From contig CALNZV010000020.1 of the NCBI GenBank assembly GCA_942491115.1, positions 620,001 to 684,000 on the forward strand: a stretch of 64,000 nt of DNA, in the 5' to 3' direction. The position numbers and the translations under genes were made by a program. The notes beneath the pieces are model-generated. The model saw only the letters and a program-made list of their open reading frames with translations. It made no database searches and was not told the DNA's origin. Positions 9,236-17,043 of the stretch are shown here, piece after piece (the stretch's first letter is position 1; each line of letters begins with the position of its first letter). The stretch is from CALNZV01 sp942491115. GTDB lineage: Bacteria; Desulfobacterota; Desulfobacteria; Desulfobacterales; UBA5852.

Positions 9236-9933
9236 CTAAAAACCCTTATTTCGTCGTTGGCGGAACATCCGGTATCGGCCGATCTCTTGTGGAACGCCTC
9301 CACTCGGACGGCGCCTCTCTGATCGTCATGTCACCCTCGTCGAATCCGGAAAACAGCTCCGATTCGGTTCGCTATGTTTCCGGCGACATCACCGATCCGG
9401 CCCTATCGTTCGATTTTCTTCCCGAGAGCCTTCAGGGGGTTGTCTATTGTCCGGGCAGTATACGGCTTAGACCCTTCAGCCGCCTGTCCAGCGCTGATTT
9501 CGAAGCGGACCTCGCCATCAATTTCATGGGAGCGGTTCGCACCCTCCAGGCTGCGCTTCTTCCTATGAAGAAATCGCGATCCGGTGCTTCCGCGGTTCTC
9601 TTCAGCACCGTCGCTGTCACCAAGGGGCTTCCCTTCCATGCGTCTATCGCTTCGGCAAAGGGCGCCATCGAAGGGTTGGTACGGTCCCTGGCGGCGGAGT
9701 TGGCTCCGCGGGTCCGAATCAATGCCGTTGCACCGTCCTTGACGGACACCCCCCTTGCCGCCGGCCTGCTTTCCGACGAGCAGAAGCGGAAGGCCGCTGC
9801 CGACAGACACCCGTTGAAAAAATTCGGCACCTCCCTGGACATTGCAAACGCCGTAGCCTTTCTGCTGGGTCCGGAATCCGGTTGGATCACCGGTCAAATC
9901 ATCCATGTGGACGGGGGTCTCTCCACCCTTTGA
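9232..9933 (+). CDS. Atypical short-chain dehydrogenase/reductase lacking the catalytic Tyr
   Basis: Rossmann-fold SDR-like protein of 233 residues. It has an N-terminal cofactor motif GGTSGIG, a helix-4 region LAINFMGAVRTLQAAL, a serine strand ending LFSTVAV, and a C-terminus of classical SDR type (GWITGQIIHVDGGLS). At the active site the usual Tyr-x3-Lys is Ile-Ala-Ser-Ala-Lys (HASIASAKGA), so the general-acid Tyr is absent while Lys remains. The substrate cannot be inferred, and it may act by another residue or bind cofactor only. It overlaps the upstream thioredoxin/HEAT gene by ATGA and precedes the hydrolase by 15 bases, so the three are probably one operon. Confidence 0.8.
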   Translation: MTKNPYFVVGGTSGIGRSLVERLHSDGASLIVMSPSSNPENSSDSVRYVSGDITDPALSFDFLPESLQGVVYCPGSIRLRPFSRLSSADFEADLAINFMGAVRTLQAALLPMKKSRSGASAVLFSTVAVTKGLPFHASIASAKGAIEGLVRSLAAELAPRVRINAVAPSLTDTPLAAGLLSDEQKRKAAADRHPLKKFGTSLDIANAVAFLLGPESGWITGQIIHVDGGLSTL

Positions 9934-9948
9934 GTCAGGACGCCGGTC

Positions 9949-10734
9949 ATGAAGAGTACTTCCCTTTCGTTTATCAACCGAAGCGGTCATCACCTGTCGG
10001 CAAGACTCGATCTGCCGGAGAGCCCCCCTCCTTCCGCCTACGCCCTATTCGCCCACTGCTTCACCTGCAGCAAGGACGTCAAAGCAGCCCATCATATCTC
10101 CCAGTCACTGGCAAGCGCCGGCATCGCCGTCCTCCGGTTCGATTTTACAGGCCTCGGAGAAAGCCAGGGGGACTTCGCCGACACCAGCTTCTCCTCGAAC
10201 GTGGACGACCTGGTGGACGCCGCCCGCTACCTTGAGGATCACTATCGCCCGCCAAGCATCCTGATCGGCCACTCATTAGGGGGCGCGGCGGTATTACAGG
10301 CGGCAGGCCGTCTGGCAAGCGTCCGAGCCGTTGCCGTGATCGCCGCCCCGGCCGATCCGTCCCACGTGACCCGTCATTTTGGCGATTCAACTGCCGCCAT
10401 CAAGGAAAAAGGGAAAGCGGAGGTCACCATCTCCGGCCGGACCTTCAACGTCAAACGCCGTTTTCTCGATGACCTGGAAGCGACACGGATGCAGGAAACC
10501 ATAGCCAATTTAGGGCGGGCCCTGATTGTTTTCCATGGGCCGAGAGATACGATTGTCGATATCGACAATGCCGCACGGATCTTCAAGGGGGCCAAACATC
10601 CGAAAAGCTTCATATCCCTGGACGATGCGGACCATCTTCTGAGCGATCCCGCCGATTCGAGGTACGTGGGGACGGTGATAGCAGCCTGGGCTAGGAAATA
10701 CGTCGGTCATCCGGCGGCACCCGAACCGCCTTAG
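9949..10734 (+). CDS. Alpha/beta hydrolase
   Basis: Cytosolic serine hydrolase-like protein of 261 residues. The nucleophile elbow is GHSLGGAAVL, the oxyanion strand carries FAHCFTCSKD, and the late acid/His region is DTIVDI...DDADHLL. The FAHCFTC start and SHVTRHFGD resemble hydrolases that in other bacteria are fused to, or sit beside, OsmC-type peroxidase domains; no OsmC domain is present here. Third gene of the thioredoxin/HEAT-SDR-hydrolase cluster. The natural substrate is unknown. Confidence 0.82.
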   Translation: MKSTSLSFINRSGHHLSARLDLPESPPPSAYALFAHCFTCSKDVKAAHHISQSLASAGIAVLRFDFTGLGESQGDFADTSFSSNVDDLVDAARYLEDHYRPPSILIGHSLGGAAVLQAAGRLASVRAVAVIAAPADPSHVTRHFGDSTAAIKEKGKAEVTISGRTFNVKRRFLDDLEATRMQETIANLGRALIVFHGPRDTIVDIDNAARIFKGAKHPKSFISLDDADHLLSDPADSRYVGTVIAAWARKYVGHPAAPEPP

Positions 10735-10968
10735 GGTGTGACCGATCGGCATGGCGATCCCGATGTTGCCACCGACATCGTCGCCGGCAAACGGCCCCTC
10801 ATCCCGGAGGAACCCATTGCCGCCGAAGGCACTCAAACAAGTTTCTCCCCACGTCGACCTCGCTGCCGTCTTGCATATTCCTCAGTGGCCCCTATTTTTA
10901 GGGTAACTATAACGTGTCACATATGGCTTAGAACCGCCCGGCCATTGGGTTTAGCGAAAGGAGCCCCC

Positions 10969-11241
10969 ATGTTAAGCAAAGAGAAACTCTGCCAAAAAAT
11001 CAGGGAATTGTACCCTGATATCGGTGAATGCGGCATCGACATCGACGTGGATTTTGACGAAGAACAGAAGAGATGGGTTGTAGATCTCAAAAAGGAAGGC
11101 CAGGAACTCAAGACCTTTCTGGAAGACGGTGACGCCGACAAATGCATGATCGGCCAGCAATGTGTGAGCCTCGGGATCGAGATCGCGCAGCTCAGGGCCA
11201 ACATCGATCGGAAAACGGAAGATGAAATCAAACGGCTCTGA
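10969..11241 (+). CDS. Small acidic protein of unknown function
   Basis: 90-residue acidic protein, not recognised. It is rich in Asp/Glu/Lys (GIDIDVDFDEEQKRWVVDLKKEG) with two Cys (DKCMIGQQC) and a helical C-terminus. An in-frame opening reaches back to 10738, but ATG 10969 is chosen because AAAGGAG lies six bases upstream. It lies 45 bases before fumC. Upstream, a palindrome-like CCCTATTTTTAGGG near 10886-10899 is followed by TATAAC, a possible operator/-10 pair. Its size and charge suit a small binding protein, but nothing in the sequence fixes a role. Confidence 0.75.
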   Translation: MLSKEKLCQKIRELYPDIGECGIDIDVDFDEEQKRWVVDLKKEGQELKTFLEDGDADKCMIGQQCVSLGIEIAQLRANIDRKTEDEIKRL

Positions 11242-11285
11242 TGGGATCGACCATCGCTGACATTGATCCGTCAACGAGGTGCCTC

Positions 11286-12650
11286 ATGTCATATCGGGAA
11301 GAAAACGATTCGATGGGAACCGTCCAGGTGCCGTCCGACGCTTATTTCGGGGCTCAGACACAACGGGCCATGGATAACTTCCCCATCAGCGATCTGCGCT
11401 TCCAGCCGCCGTTCATCCACGCTCTTGCTCTCGTCAAGTGTTTCGCTGCAGAAGTGAATCAAGAGCTGGGGCTTCTGGACGGTCCCCTTGCGGATGCCAT
11501 CGTGACGGCGGCGACCGAGGTGGCCGATGGGCGCCATGACGGCCAGTTCGATGTGGATGTGTTTCAAACCGGCTCCGGCACATCCACCAACATGAATATG
11601 AACGAGGTGGTCTCTGGAAGGGCCAATGAGTTGATTACAGGCCGGAGGGGCGGGAGGTCGCCGGTTCATCCAAACGACCATGTCAATCTGGGGCAGTCCA
11701 GCAATGACGTCATCCCGACCACCATTCACCTCGCTGCCCTCGCTCAAATGGGGACAACGTTGGTCCCCGCCCTGAATGCATTGAGAGAAGCACTCTCCCA
11801 AAAGGCCGACGCCTTTTCTGACGTCCGAAAGATCGGCCGTACCCACCTTCAGGATGCTGTTCCCATGAGCCTTGGAGACGAATTTTCGGGATACGCCCGT
11901 CAGATCGACCTGGCCGTGGAGCGATTGACCAACCTGAAGAGCCGCCTGTGCGAACTCGCCCTCGGGGGCACTGCCGTCGGCAGCGGCCTCAACACCCATC
12001 CCGAATTTGCCGCCCGGGTCATTGAAAAACTGGCCGGCCATCTCGGGCTTCCGTTACGAGAAGCCGCCAATCATTTCCAGGCTCAAGCGGCTCAGGACAC
12101 CGCCGTAGAGACCAGCGCCGCCCTGCGATCAACAGCGATTGCACTAACTAAAATTTCTAATGATATTAGATGGTTATCATCTGGCCCCAGGTGTGGTATC
12201 GGCGAACTGACCATCCCCTCCCTCCAACCCGGATCCAGTATCATGCCTGGCAAGGTCAATCCTGTGGTCCCCGAAGCGGTACTCATGGCGGCGGCCCAGG
12301 TGATCGGAAATGATGCCAGTATCGTCATAGCGGGACAAAGCGGCAACTTCGAACTCAACGTGATGCTGCCCCTCATCGCCTTCAACCTGCTTCAGTCCAT
12401 TTCATTGCTGTCAGGGTCCGCAAGGCTCCTCACCGATCGATGTGTTACCGGCATCACCCCCAACCGTGACCGCTGCACCGCCTACATTGAGCAAAGCCTG
12501 GCCCTGGTCACCGGTCTGGTGCCCCATATTGGTTACGACCGTGCGGCCTCGATCGCCAAGGAGGCTTACCGAACCGGCCGCACTGTCAAAGCCGTGGCCA
12601 TGGAAGAAAACGTTCTTCCCGCATCGATGCTGGACGAAATCCTCACCTAA
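11286..12650 (+). CDS. fumC: Fumarate hydratase, class II
   Basis: Oxygen-stable, iron-independent homotetrameric hydratase interconverting fumarate and L-malate in the TCA cycle. At 454 residues it matches the class. It carries GSGTSTNMNMNEV (substrate-binding Thr/Asn region), the histidine region HPNDHVNLGQSSNDV, and the signature GSSIMPGKVNP with the catalytic Ser loop. An in-frame ATG at 11241 has no ribosome binding site, whereas ATG 11286 has GAGGTG just upstream and begins the conserved YREENDSMGTVQVP segment. Codons 12142-12183 are unusually AT-rich against the rest of the gene. Confidence 0.95.
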   Translation: MSYREENDSMGTVQVPSDAYFGAQTQRAMDNFPISDLRFQPPFIHALALVKCFAAEVNQELGLLDGPLADAIVTAATEVADGRHDGQFDVDVFQTGSGTSTNMNMNEVVSGRANELITGRRGGRSPVHPNDHVNLGQSSNDVIPTTIHLAALAQMGTTLVPALNALREALSQKADAFSDVRKIGRTHLQDAVPMSLGDEFSGYARQIDLAVERLTNLKSRLCELALGGTAVGSGLNTHPEFAARVIEKLAGHLGLPLREAANHFQAQAAQDTAVETSAALRSTAIALTKISNDIRWLSSGPRCGIGELTIPSLQPGSSIMPGKVNPVVPEAVLMAAAQVIGNDASIVIAGQSGNFELNVMLPLIAFNLLQSISLLSGSARLLTDRCVTGITPNRDRCTAYIEQSLALVTGLVPHIGYDRAASIAKEAYRTGRTVKAVAMEENVLPASMLDEILT

Positions 12651-12663
12651 TACCAGGCACGGT

Positions 12664-13719
12664 TCACCGCTCCCCCTCACCGTTTCCGAAGGAGGACGAG
12701 GGGTCGGAGTGCACCGGATCCACGTCAACACCGCCTCGAAACCCCACCATTCGCCTGGCAAGGGCGAATGGTGGCTGGACATCCCCCCCCCACGCCCCCA
12801 GGCGACACAGTCTTTTTTGTAGGGTATCCACACTGAATTCGCATCCCTGAAGCACCGTTTGCAAGGTCCGTTGAAACAGGGGCCTGCCCGGCGCGGTCAC
12901 CTCCGCCACGGTCCCTTTGATCACCTTGAACCGGGTCGCCACCTCTCCTTCCGGCATCGGTAACATCACTTCAATAACGAATTCAGGGGTTTTTCCCACA
13001 TTCCAGTCCCACCGCCGATATTTGGAATCGGCAATTTCCCTTACAGCCTCTTGCTCATCCAGGGTCAAACCGTAATCGATCAAACCGCCGTGAGCCAGGG
13101 AAAGGCCGCTGACGATCCTGTCGCGGAATCCCTCCAATGTCATGGGGGTATGAAGATAGCCGGCGATATTGTCCACCGGGGACCTGACGGATTTTAATGC
13201 CTTGGATGACATCGGGCTGACGGTGCTCCGAAGGGTTGCCGACAAGACATCGAGATCGGCATCGAAAAGCAGGGTACCGTGGCTGATCATCCGCTTCGAG
13301 GCTATAAAATGAGCATTGCCGGAGATCTTCCGCTCATTGACCATGAGATCATTTCGGGCGTTCCATTCTGCCGGCACCCCCTCCCTTCTCAAGCAGGAAC
13401 GGATCGGATCGACCAGACGGCGATACAAGTCGGTCCGGTGCCGAGACTGGGGGGTGATGAAACAAAAATTGAGGTTCCCTGTGTCGTGGAAGACGCTACC
13501 GCCTCCAGACATCCGCCGGAGAACGGGAATGCCCATTCGCTCGGTATAATCGACGTCCACTTCTTCAAGAGGATTCTGATTGCGGCCGATAATAACGGAA
13601 GGGGTGTTGACGTAGAGAATCAGGATCTCTCGGAATTCCGATAATCGATAGAGACAGAATTCTTCCAGGGCCAGACTGATGACCGGATCCGATGGGCTCT
13701 TTTGATTTAGAAAATACAT
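12664..13719 (-). CDS. lplA: Lipoate-protein ligase A
   Basis: Activates lipoate with ATP and attaches it to lipoyl domains such as that of SucB and the PDH E2. The 351-residue protein shows RRMSGGGSVFHDTGNLNF (lipoyl-AMP loop), the catalytic Lys region NDLMVNERKISGNAH, and a C-terminal accessory domain (about 240-320) as in two-domain LplA. The upstream in-frame extension to 13797 has no homology-like content, so ATG 13719 is used, although no strong ribosome binding site is visible. The last 30 or so residues are low-complexity and encoded by a sequence with a 12-bp inverted repeat. Convergent with fumC, 13 bases apart. Confidence 0.88.
   Translation of the reverse strand: MYFLNQKSPSDPVISLALEEFCLYRLSEFREILILYVNTPSVIIGRNQNPLEEVDVDYTERMGIPVLRRMSGGGSVFHDTGNLNFCFITPQSRHRTDLYRRLVDPIRSCLRREGVPAEWNARNDLMVNERKISGNAHFIASKRMISHGTLLFDADLDVLSATLRSTVSPMSSKALKSVRSPVDNIAGYLHTPMTLEGFRDRIVSGLSLAHGGLIDYGLTLDEQEAVREIADSKYRRWDWNVGKTPEFVIEVMLPMPEGEVATRFKVIKGTVAEVTAPGRPLFQRTLQTVLQGCEFSVDTLQKRLCRLGAWGGDVQPPFALARRMVGFRGGVDVDPVHSDPSSSFGNGEGER
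12744..12774. repeat. Perfect 12-bp inverted repeat inside the lplA tail, downstream of fumC
   Basis: CCACCATTCGCC (12744-12755) pairs exactly with 12763-12774 across a 7-base loop. No T-run follows on either strand, so this is not a classical intrinsic terminator. It sits about 95 bases past the fumC stop and within the last codons of lplA. It could slow polymerase between the convergent genes or belong to an interspersed repeat family. Confidence 0.6.
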
Positions 13720-13915
13720 GACGACGCAAACACTTCCCTGGGTCGGTGACGGCGCAGCGCTGCCATCCCCGATTCGGTCGGGTCCGCAGTTCAACATTCG
13801 GTACCGGACACCAACGATATTTTACCTAACGTGATCGTGCGGGATTGATGTCACCTGTCTGACATGGGCCCCGGTAGATCTTCGGGTTGGCCGCCCATCG
13901 CATCGTCATCCCGAA

Positions 13916-16204
13916 ATGATACGCTACAGAAACGGCCGCCGGCCTATGTTTTTCCATCGCGAAACCAATCCGATGCCCATTCGCCTACCGTCTCCAAGCG
14001 GGTATCGGCACCGGTTTTCCATCGATCGTCTCCGCCACGGGGTGGACAACATCCACTACGATGTACGGATCAGCCCCTCCCTGGTGGAGGCCATTCGGGA
14101 GATGGCACTCCAGCTGATTTCAAAAATGTCGGGCGTCTTCGAACTGCCCGATTTCGATCCGCGGTTTAACTGGCAAATCAAAGAAATACGCTTCAAGCAG
14201 CTCCTCCGGGAAGTCCTCATCAATGCCGTCAATCAGGCAAAGCTGGACAACGAACCCCAGGTGCTTTACTTGGCCTTGGCCGCCGTCGCATCCGTATTCA
14301 AGGATACGGTTAACGACCGCTACAACAGCTGCCTGCAGCACGTCAAGCACATGATCTGGCGAAGTGAGGTCAATTACAGCCATGAGGGAGCGGTCATGCT
14401 CCAGGAAGACCTGCTGGCCCTCACCCGACATCGCGACCGGAACCTCAGACGCGTCAACCGTCACCTTTTCCAATACCTATCAACCGCCCTTGAGGAAGGC
14501 GTCCTCAAGTTCCAGTCCATCCATTTCGACAACCAGACCTTGCTGCCTGACCGTTTTTTCGACAACCCTCTCATCCATGAAGATGATGCTTCCCAGGATG
14601 CGTTCATGATCCGGGAATACCTTCTGATCGGTCATCGCCGCGAGGATCTGCATCAATACGAAACCTTTCTCACAGCCATTTCCGATGTGGTGAGGCAATT
14701 GATCATGGAAGCCTCCGGTCCTGAGGACGGTCACCCCGAGGAAGCCGAGGGATTAGAGCGACCCGCGCTCCAAGAGGTCGATCTCGATGCATGGGTCAAA
14801 TGCGATACCAATATCGACTGGCTTTTCAACGTCAGGGACACCGATCTGCAGATAGGCAACTGCCGAGACAAGTCCGAGAGAAAAACGTTGGTCGAATTGA
14901 AAAAGGCCCAACAGGCTCGTCTGGTAACTTTGCAGAGAGCATTCCTCCAAAGGGACCTGCTTCGTATCGTTCTGGCCATACCTGAAATCAAAGACCTTTG
15001 CCGTATTTTTTCTCCCCCTCTCACTCCCCATGAAATACTTCAATATATCGTTGACGGCAGCAGTCGAAGGCGTATTCGGGACAAGCTGAAGCGAATCAAG
15101 AAAAGCTACGGCGAACGGCTGGCGCTTAGACCTCTGAAGGCAGCCATCATCCGCATTCGTCGAATCCCCAGAAAAGACCGTCAGCAGCACCTTATTGATT
15201 TCGTCAAGGTCTTTTGCCGGTATCACAGGGATCTTTCGGACAATAATCTCCTTCAGGAGGCGATCGGCAGTCTGCATTTTCTCACCGACGACAAGGATCT
15301 GAAGCTGTCTCGGGCCAATCGAAGCCTCTACGATTTCCTGCTGCCCAGTGAGCAGAGTACCGATGACGCACCGGTTGTCGGCCATGTCGTTCTCAAGGCC
15401 GATGTCAGGGGCTCAACGGGGATTGTCAGCGAAATGAAGAACAAGGGTCTCAATCCGGCAACCAATTTCAGTCTGAATTTTTTCAATCCGATCTCAGAGA
15501 TATTGTCCCGATACGGGGCAAAAAAAGTGTTTATCGAAGGCGATGCCATCATCCTGTCCATCGACGAGAAAGAAAACCGTCCCGACGAGTGGTACGCCGT
15601 CGCCCGGTGCTGCGGGATGGCCATGGCGATCCTGCTGATCGTCCACCGGTATAACCGAAAAAACCGGGAATCCGATCTACCCCACCTCGAAATCGGCATC
15701 GGTGTGAGCTATGCTGGAAGCGCCCCGACGTTTTTCTTCGACGATGACAACCCCATCATGATCTCGCCGGCCATCAATCAGGCCGATCGCCTGTCCAGCT
15801 GCTTCAAATCCCTTAGAAAGCGTTTCACTACCCTCACGCCACCCTTCAATGTTTATGTCTTCGAGCCGATTCCCGAGGACCGTTCCTTGGTACCTGAGCC
15901 TTTCATTCGATACAATGTGGGTGGCATCGAGCTGAACCTGGAAGGCTTTGAGAAACTGAAACGGGAAATTCAACTGACGCCTTTAGAGCTCACGCTGCCA
16001 ACCGTCCAGCGGGAGCCCATTCGGATCTACGTGGGCAGTTTCCCAACGGTCAAAGGGGTCCAACAGGCCCTGATCATCAGAGAGGCGACCATTCCACTGA
16101 TTTCACTGAAAGATATGAAAATGCAGGGCGTGACGGACAATGTCTATTATGAAGTATGCACCCACCCCGTGGTCTACCAAACGGTGAGATCATCGATCAC
16201 CTGA
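13916..16204 (+). CDS. Large protein with C-terminal class III nucleotide cyclase domain
   Basis: 762-residue predicted cytosolic protein. Residues about 485-660 match a class III adenylyl/guanylyl cyclase domain. Metal-binding Asp496 lies in KADVRGST and Asp543 in FIEGDAII; the dimer strand is GIGVSYAG; and the transition-state pair Asn621/Arg625 is present as N-x3-R in AINQADRL. All core catalytic positions seem kept, so cAMP or cGMP synthesis is plausible. The N-terminal 480 residues are helical, Arg/Leu-rich and not recognised. About 100 C-terminal residues follow the cyclase. There are no membrane segments. The start is unsure: ATG 13916, 13946 and 13973 are in frame and none has a good ribosome binding site. 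Divergent from lplA. Confidence 0.75.
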   Translation: MIRYRNGRRPMFFHRETNPMPIRLPSPSGYRHRFSIDRLRHGVDNIHYDVRISPSLVEAIREMALQLISKMSGVFELPDFDPRFNWQIKEIRFKQLLREVLINAVNQAKLDNEPQVLYLALAAVASVFKDTVNDRYNSCLQHVKHMIWRSEVNYSHEGAVMLQEDLLALTRHRDRNLRRVNRHLFQYLSTALEEGVLKFQSIHFDNQTLLPDRFFDNPLIHEDDASQDAFMIREYLLIGHRREDLHQYETFLTAISDVVRQLIMEASGPEDGHPEEAEGLERPALQEVDLDAWVKCDTNIDWLFNVRDTDLQIGNCRDKSERKTLVELKKAQQARLVTLQRAFLQRDLLRIVLAIPEIKDLCRIFSPPLTPHEILQYIVDGSSRRRIRDKLKRIKKSYGERLALRPLKAAIIRIRRIPRKDRQQHLIDFVKVFCRYHRDLSDNNLLQEAIGSLHFLTDDKDLKLSRANRSLYDFLLPSEQSTDDAPVVGHVVLKADVRGSTGIVSEMKNKGLNPATNFSLNFFNPISEILSRYGAKKVFIEGDAIILSIDEKENRPDEWYAVARCCGMAMAILLIVHRYNRKNRESDLPHLEIGIGVSYAGSAPTFFFDDDNPIMISPAINQADRLSSCFKSLRKRFTTLTPPFNVYVFEPIPEDRSLVPEPFIRYNVGGIELNLEGFEKLKREIQLTPLELTLPTVQREPIRIYVGSFPTVKGVQQALIIREATIPLISLKDMKMQGVTDNVYYEVCTHPVVYQTVRSSIT

Positions 16205-16380
16205 ACCCGAGAAACCGGGGGGCGACCGATCAGACCTTTCTGCCCACTGATGACCTATGGAGAGGCGGGGAAAGCCATTTGGGCAACGGAGGGCAGGGCC
16301 ATGACCGACCGGGTGCTTTCCTTTGACAGAACGGCCCCGATCGGTATAGAATTGCCTAACAAAATCCGTCAATCGAAGGG

Positions 16381-16734
16381 ATGATTCAGAAAATGATCCT
16401 TTCCAGCGGCCGGTGCCAGTACTGCAACGAGGCAGTGATGATCGTTTGCAGAAGCCCTTTGCCTACCCTTCATTTCCTCCTATCGGTTCTCACCGTTGGA
16501 TTGTGGCTTCCGATATGGTTGCTCAGATGCCAAAATCGACGGCGGTGCATCTGTAGCCAGTGCGGCCGGTGGCTCTCTCCATCCAGCATTTCCACCGCCA
16601 CCGGCGGCAGGACGAAATCCCCCCCCTGGTTCCTTGCCTGGGAACCGCCGGCGCCCACCAATTTCAATGCCTATTTGATTGCCCGAAACCTGGTTTATTA
16701 CGTCCCAACGCGTGCCGCCTACGAGAAGCGGTAA
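16381..16734 (+). CDS. Small zinc-ribbon membrane-associated protein
   Basis: 117-residue protein with two CxxC knuckles, CQYC near residue 13 and CSQC near residue 58. They flank a hydrophobic segment of about 22 residues (HFLLSVLTVGLWLPIWLL). A zinc ribbon split by a membrane helix is a known layout of small bacterial and LITAF-like proteins. The C-terminal half is Pro/Ala-rich. GAAGGG directly precedes ATG 16381 and is 12 bases from the alternative ATG at 16393, so the start is uncertain. It stands between the cyclase and ettA genes. Function unknown. Confidence 0.55.
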   Translation: MIQKMILSSGRCQYCNEAVMIVCRSPLPTLHFLLSVLTVGLWLPIWLLRCQNRRRCICSQCGRWLSPSSISTATGGRTKSPPWFLAWEPPAPTNFNAYLIARNLVYYVPTRAAYEKR

Positions 16735-17043
16735 CACCACAGCCCGCCGGTTCATGGCAAGCACCCCGCATCCACCCCCCTTCCGGGGCAATACAAGCCG
16801 CATCGACGGGAGTCCGAATGCCATTCGGCGGTGACCTCCTTGCTGCGCGCATCGGTTGACGCCGCCGCCCTTCATCTTTATGATGCAACGCCATTGATTG
16901 GCGACACGGAAGATCCCACTTTAACTGTTGGATCCCAACCGCCACACCATTCAGGGATCTCGGAGCAGGTCACGGCATGCTCCAATCCGGCGTCGACGCG
17001 GGAAAATCCCGTTTGCCGGCCAAACGACCGTCAGGGAGCCGCC
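16735..17043. other. Intergenic leader region of ettA
   Basis: About 309 bases without a convincing gene. An in-frame extension of ettA runs through part of it from 16831 but lacks similarity to ABC-F N-termini. The region holds the promoter listed separately and would give ettA a leader of about 150 bases. Confidence 0.6.
16856..16884 (+). promoter_or_regulatory. Candidate sigma-70 promoter of ettA
   Basis: TTGACG (16856-16861) and TATGAT (16879-16884) are spaced by exactly 17 bases, each 5 of 6 to consensus. Predicted transcription begins near 16891. This is one of the best promoter matches in the window and supports the ettA start at 17044 over the longer reading frame. Confidence 0.65.
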
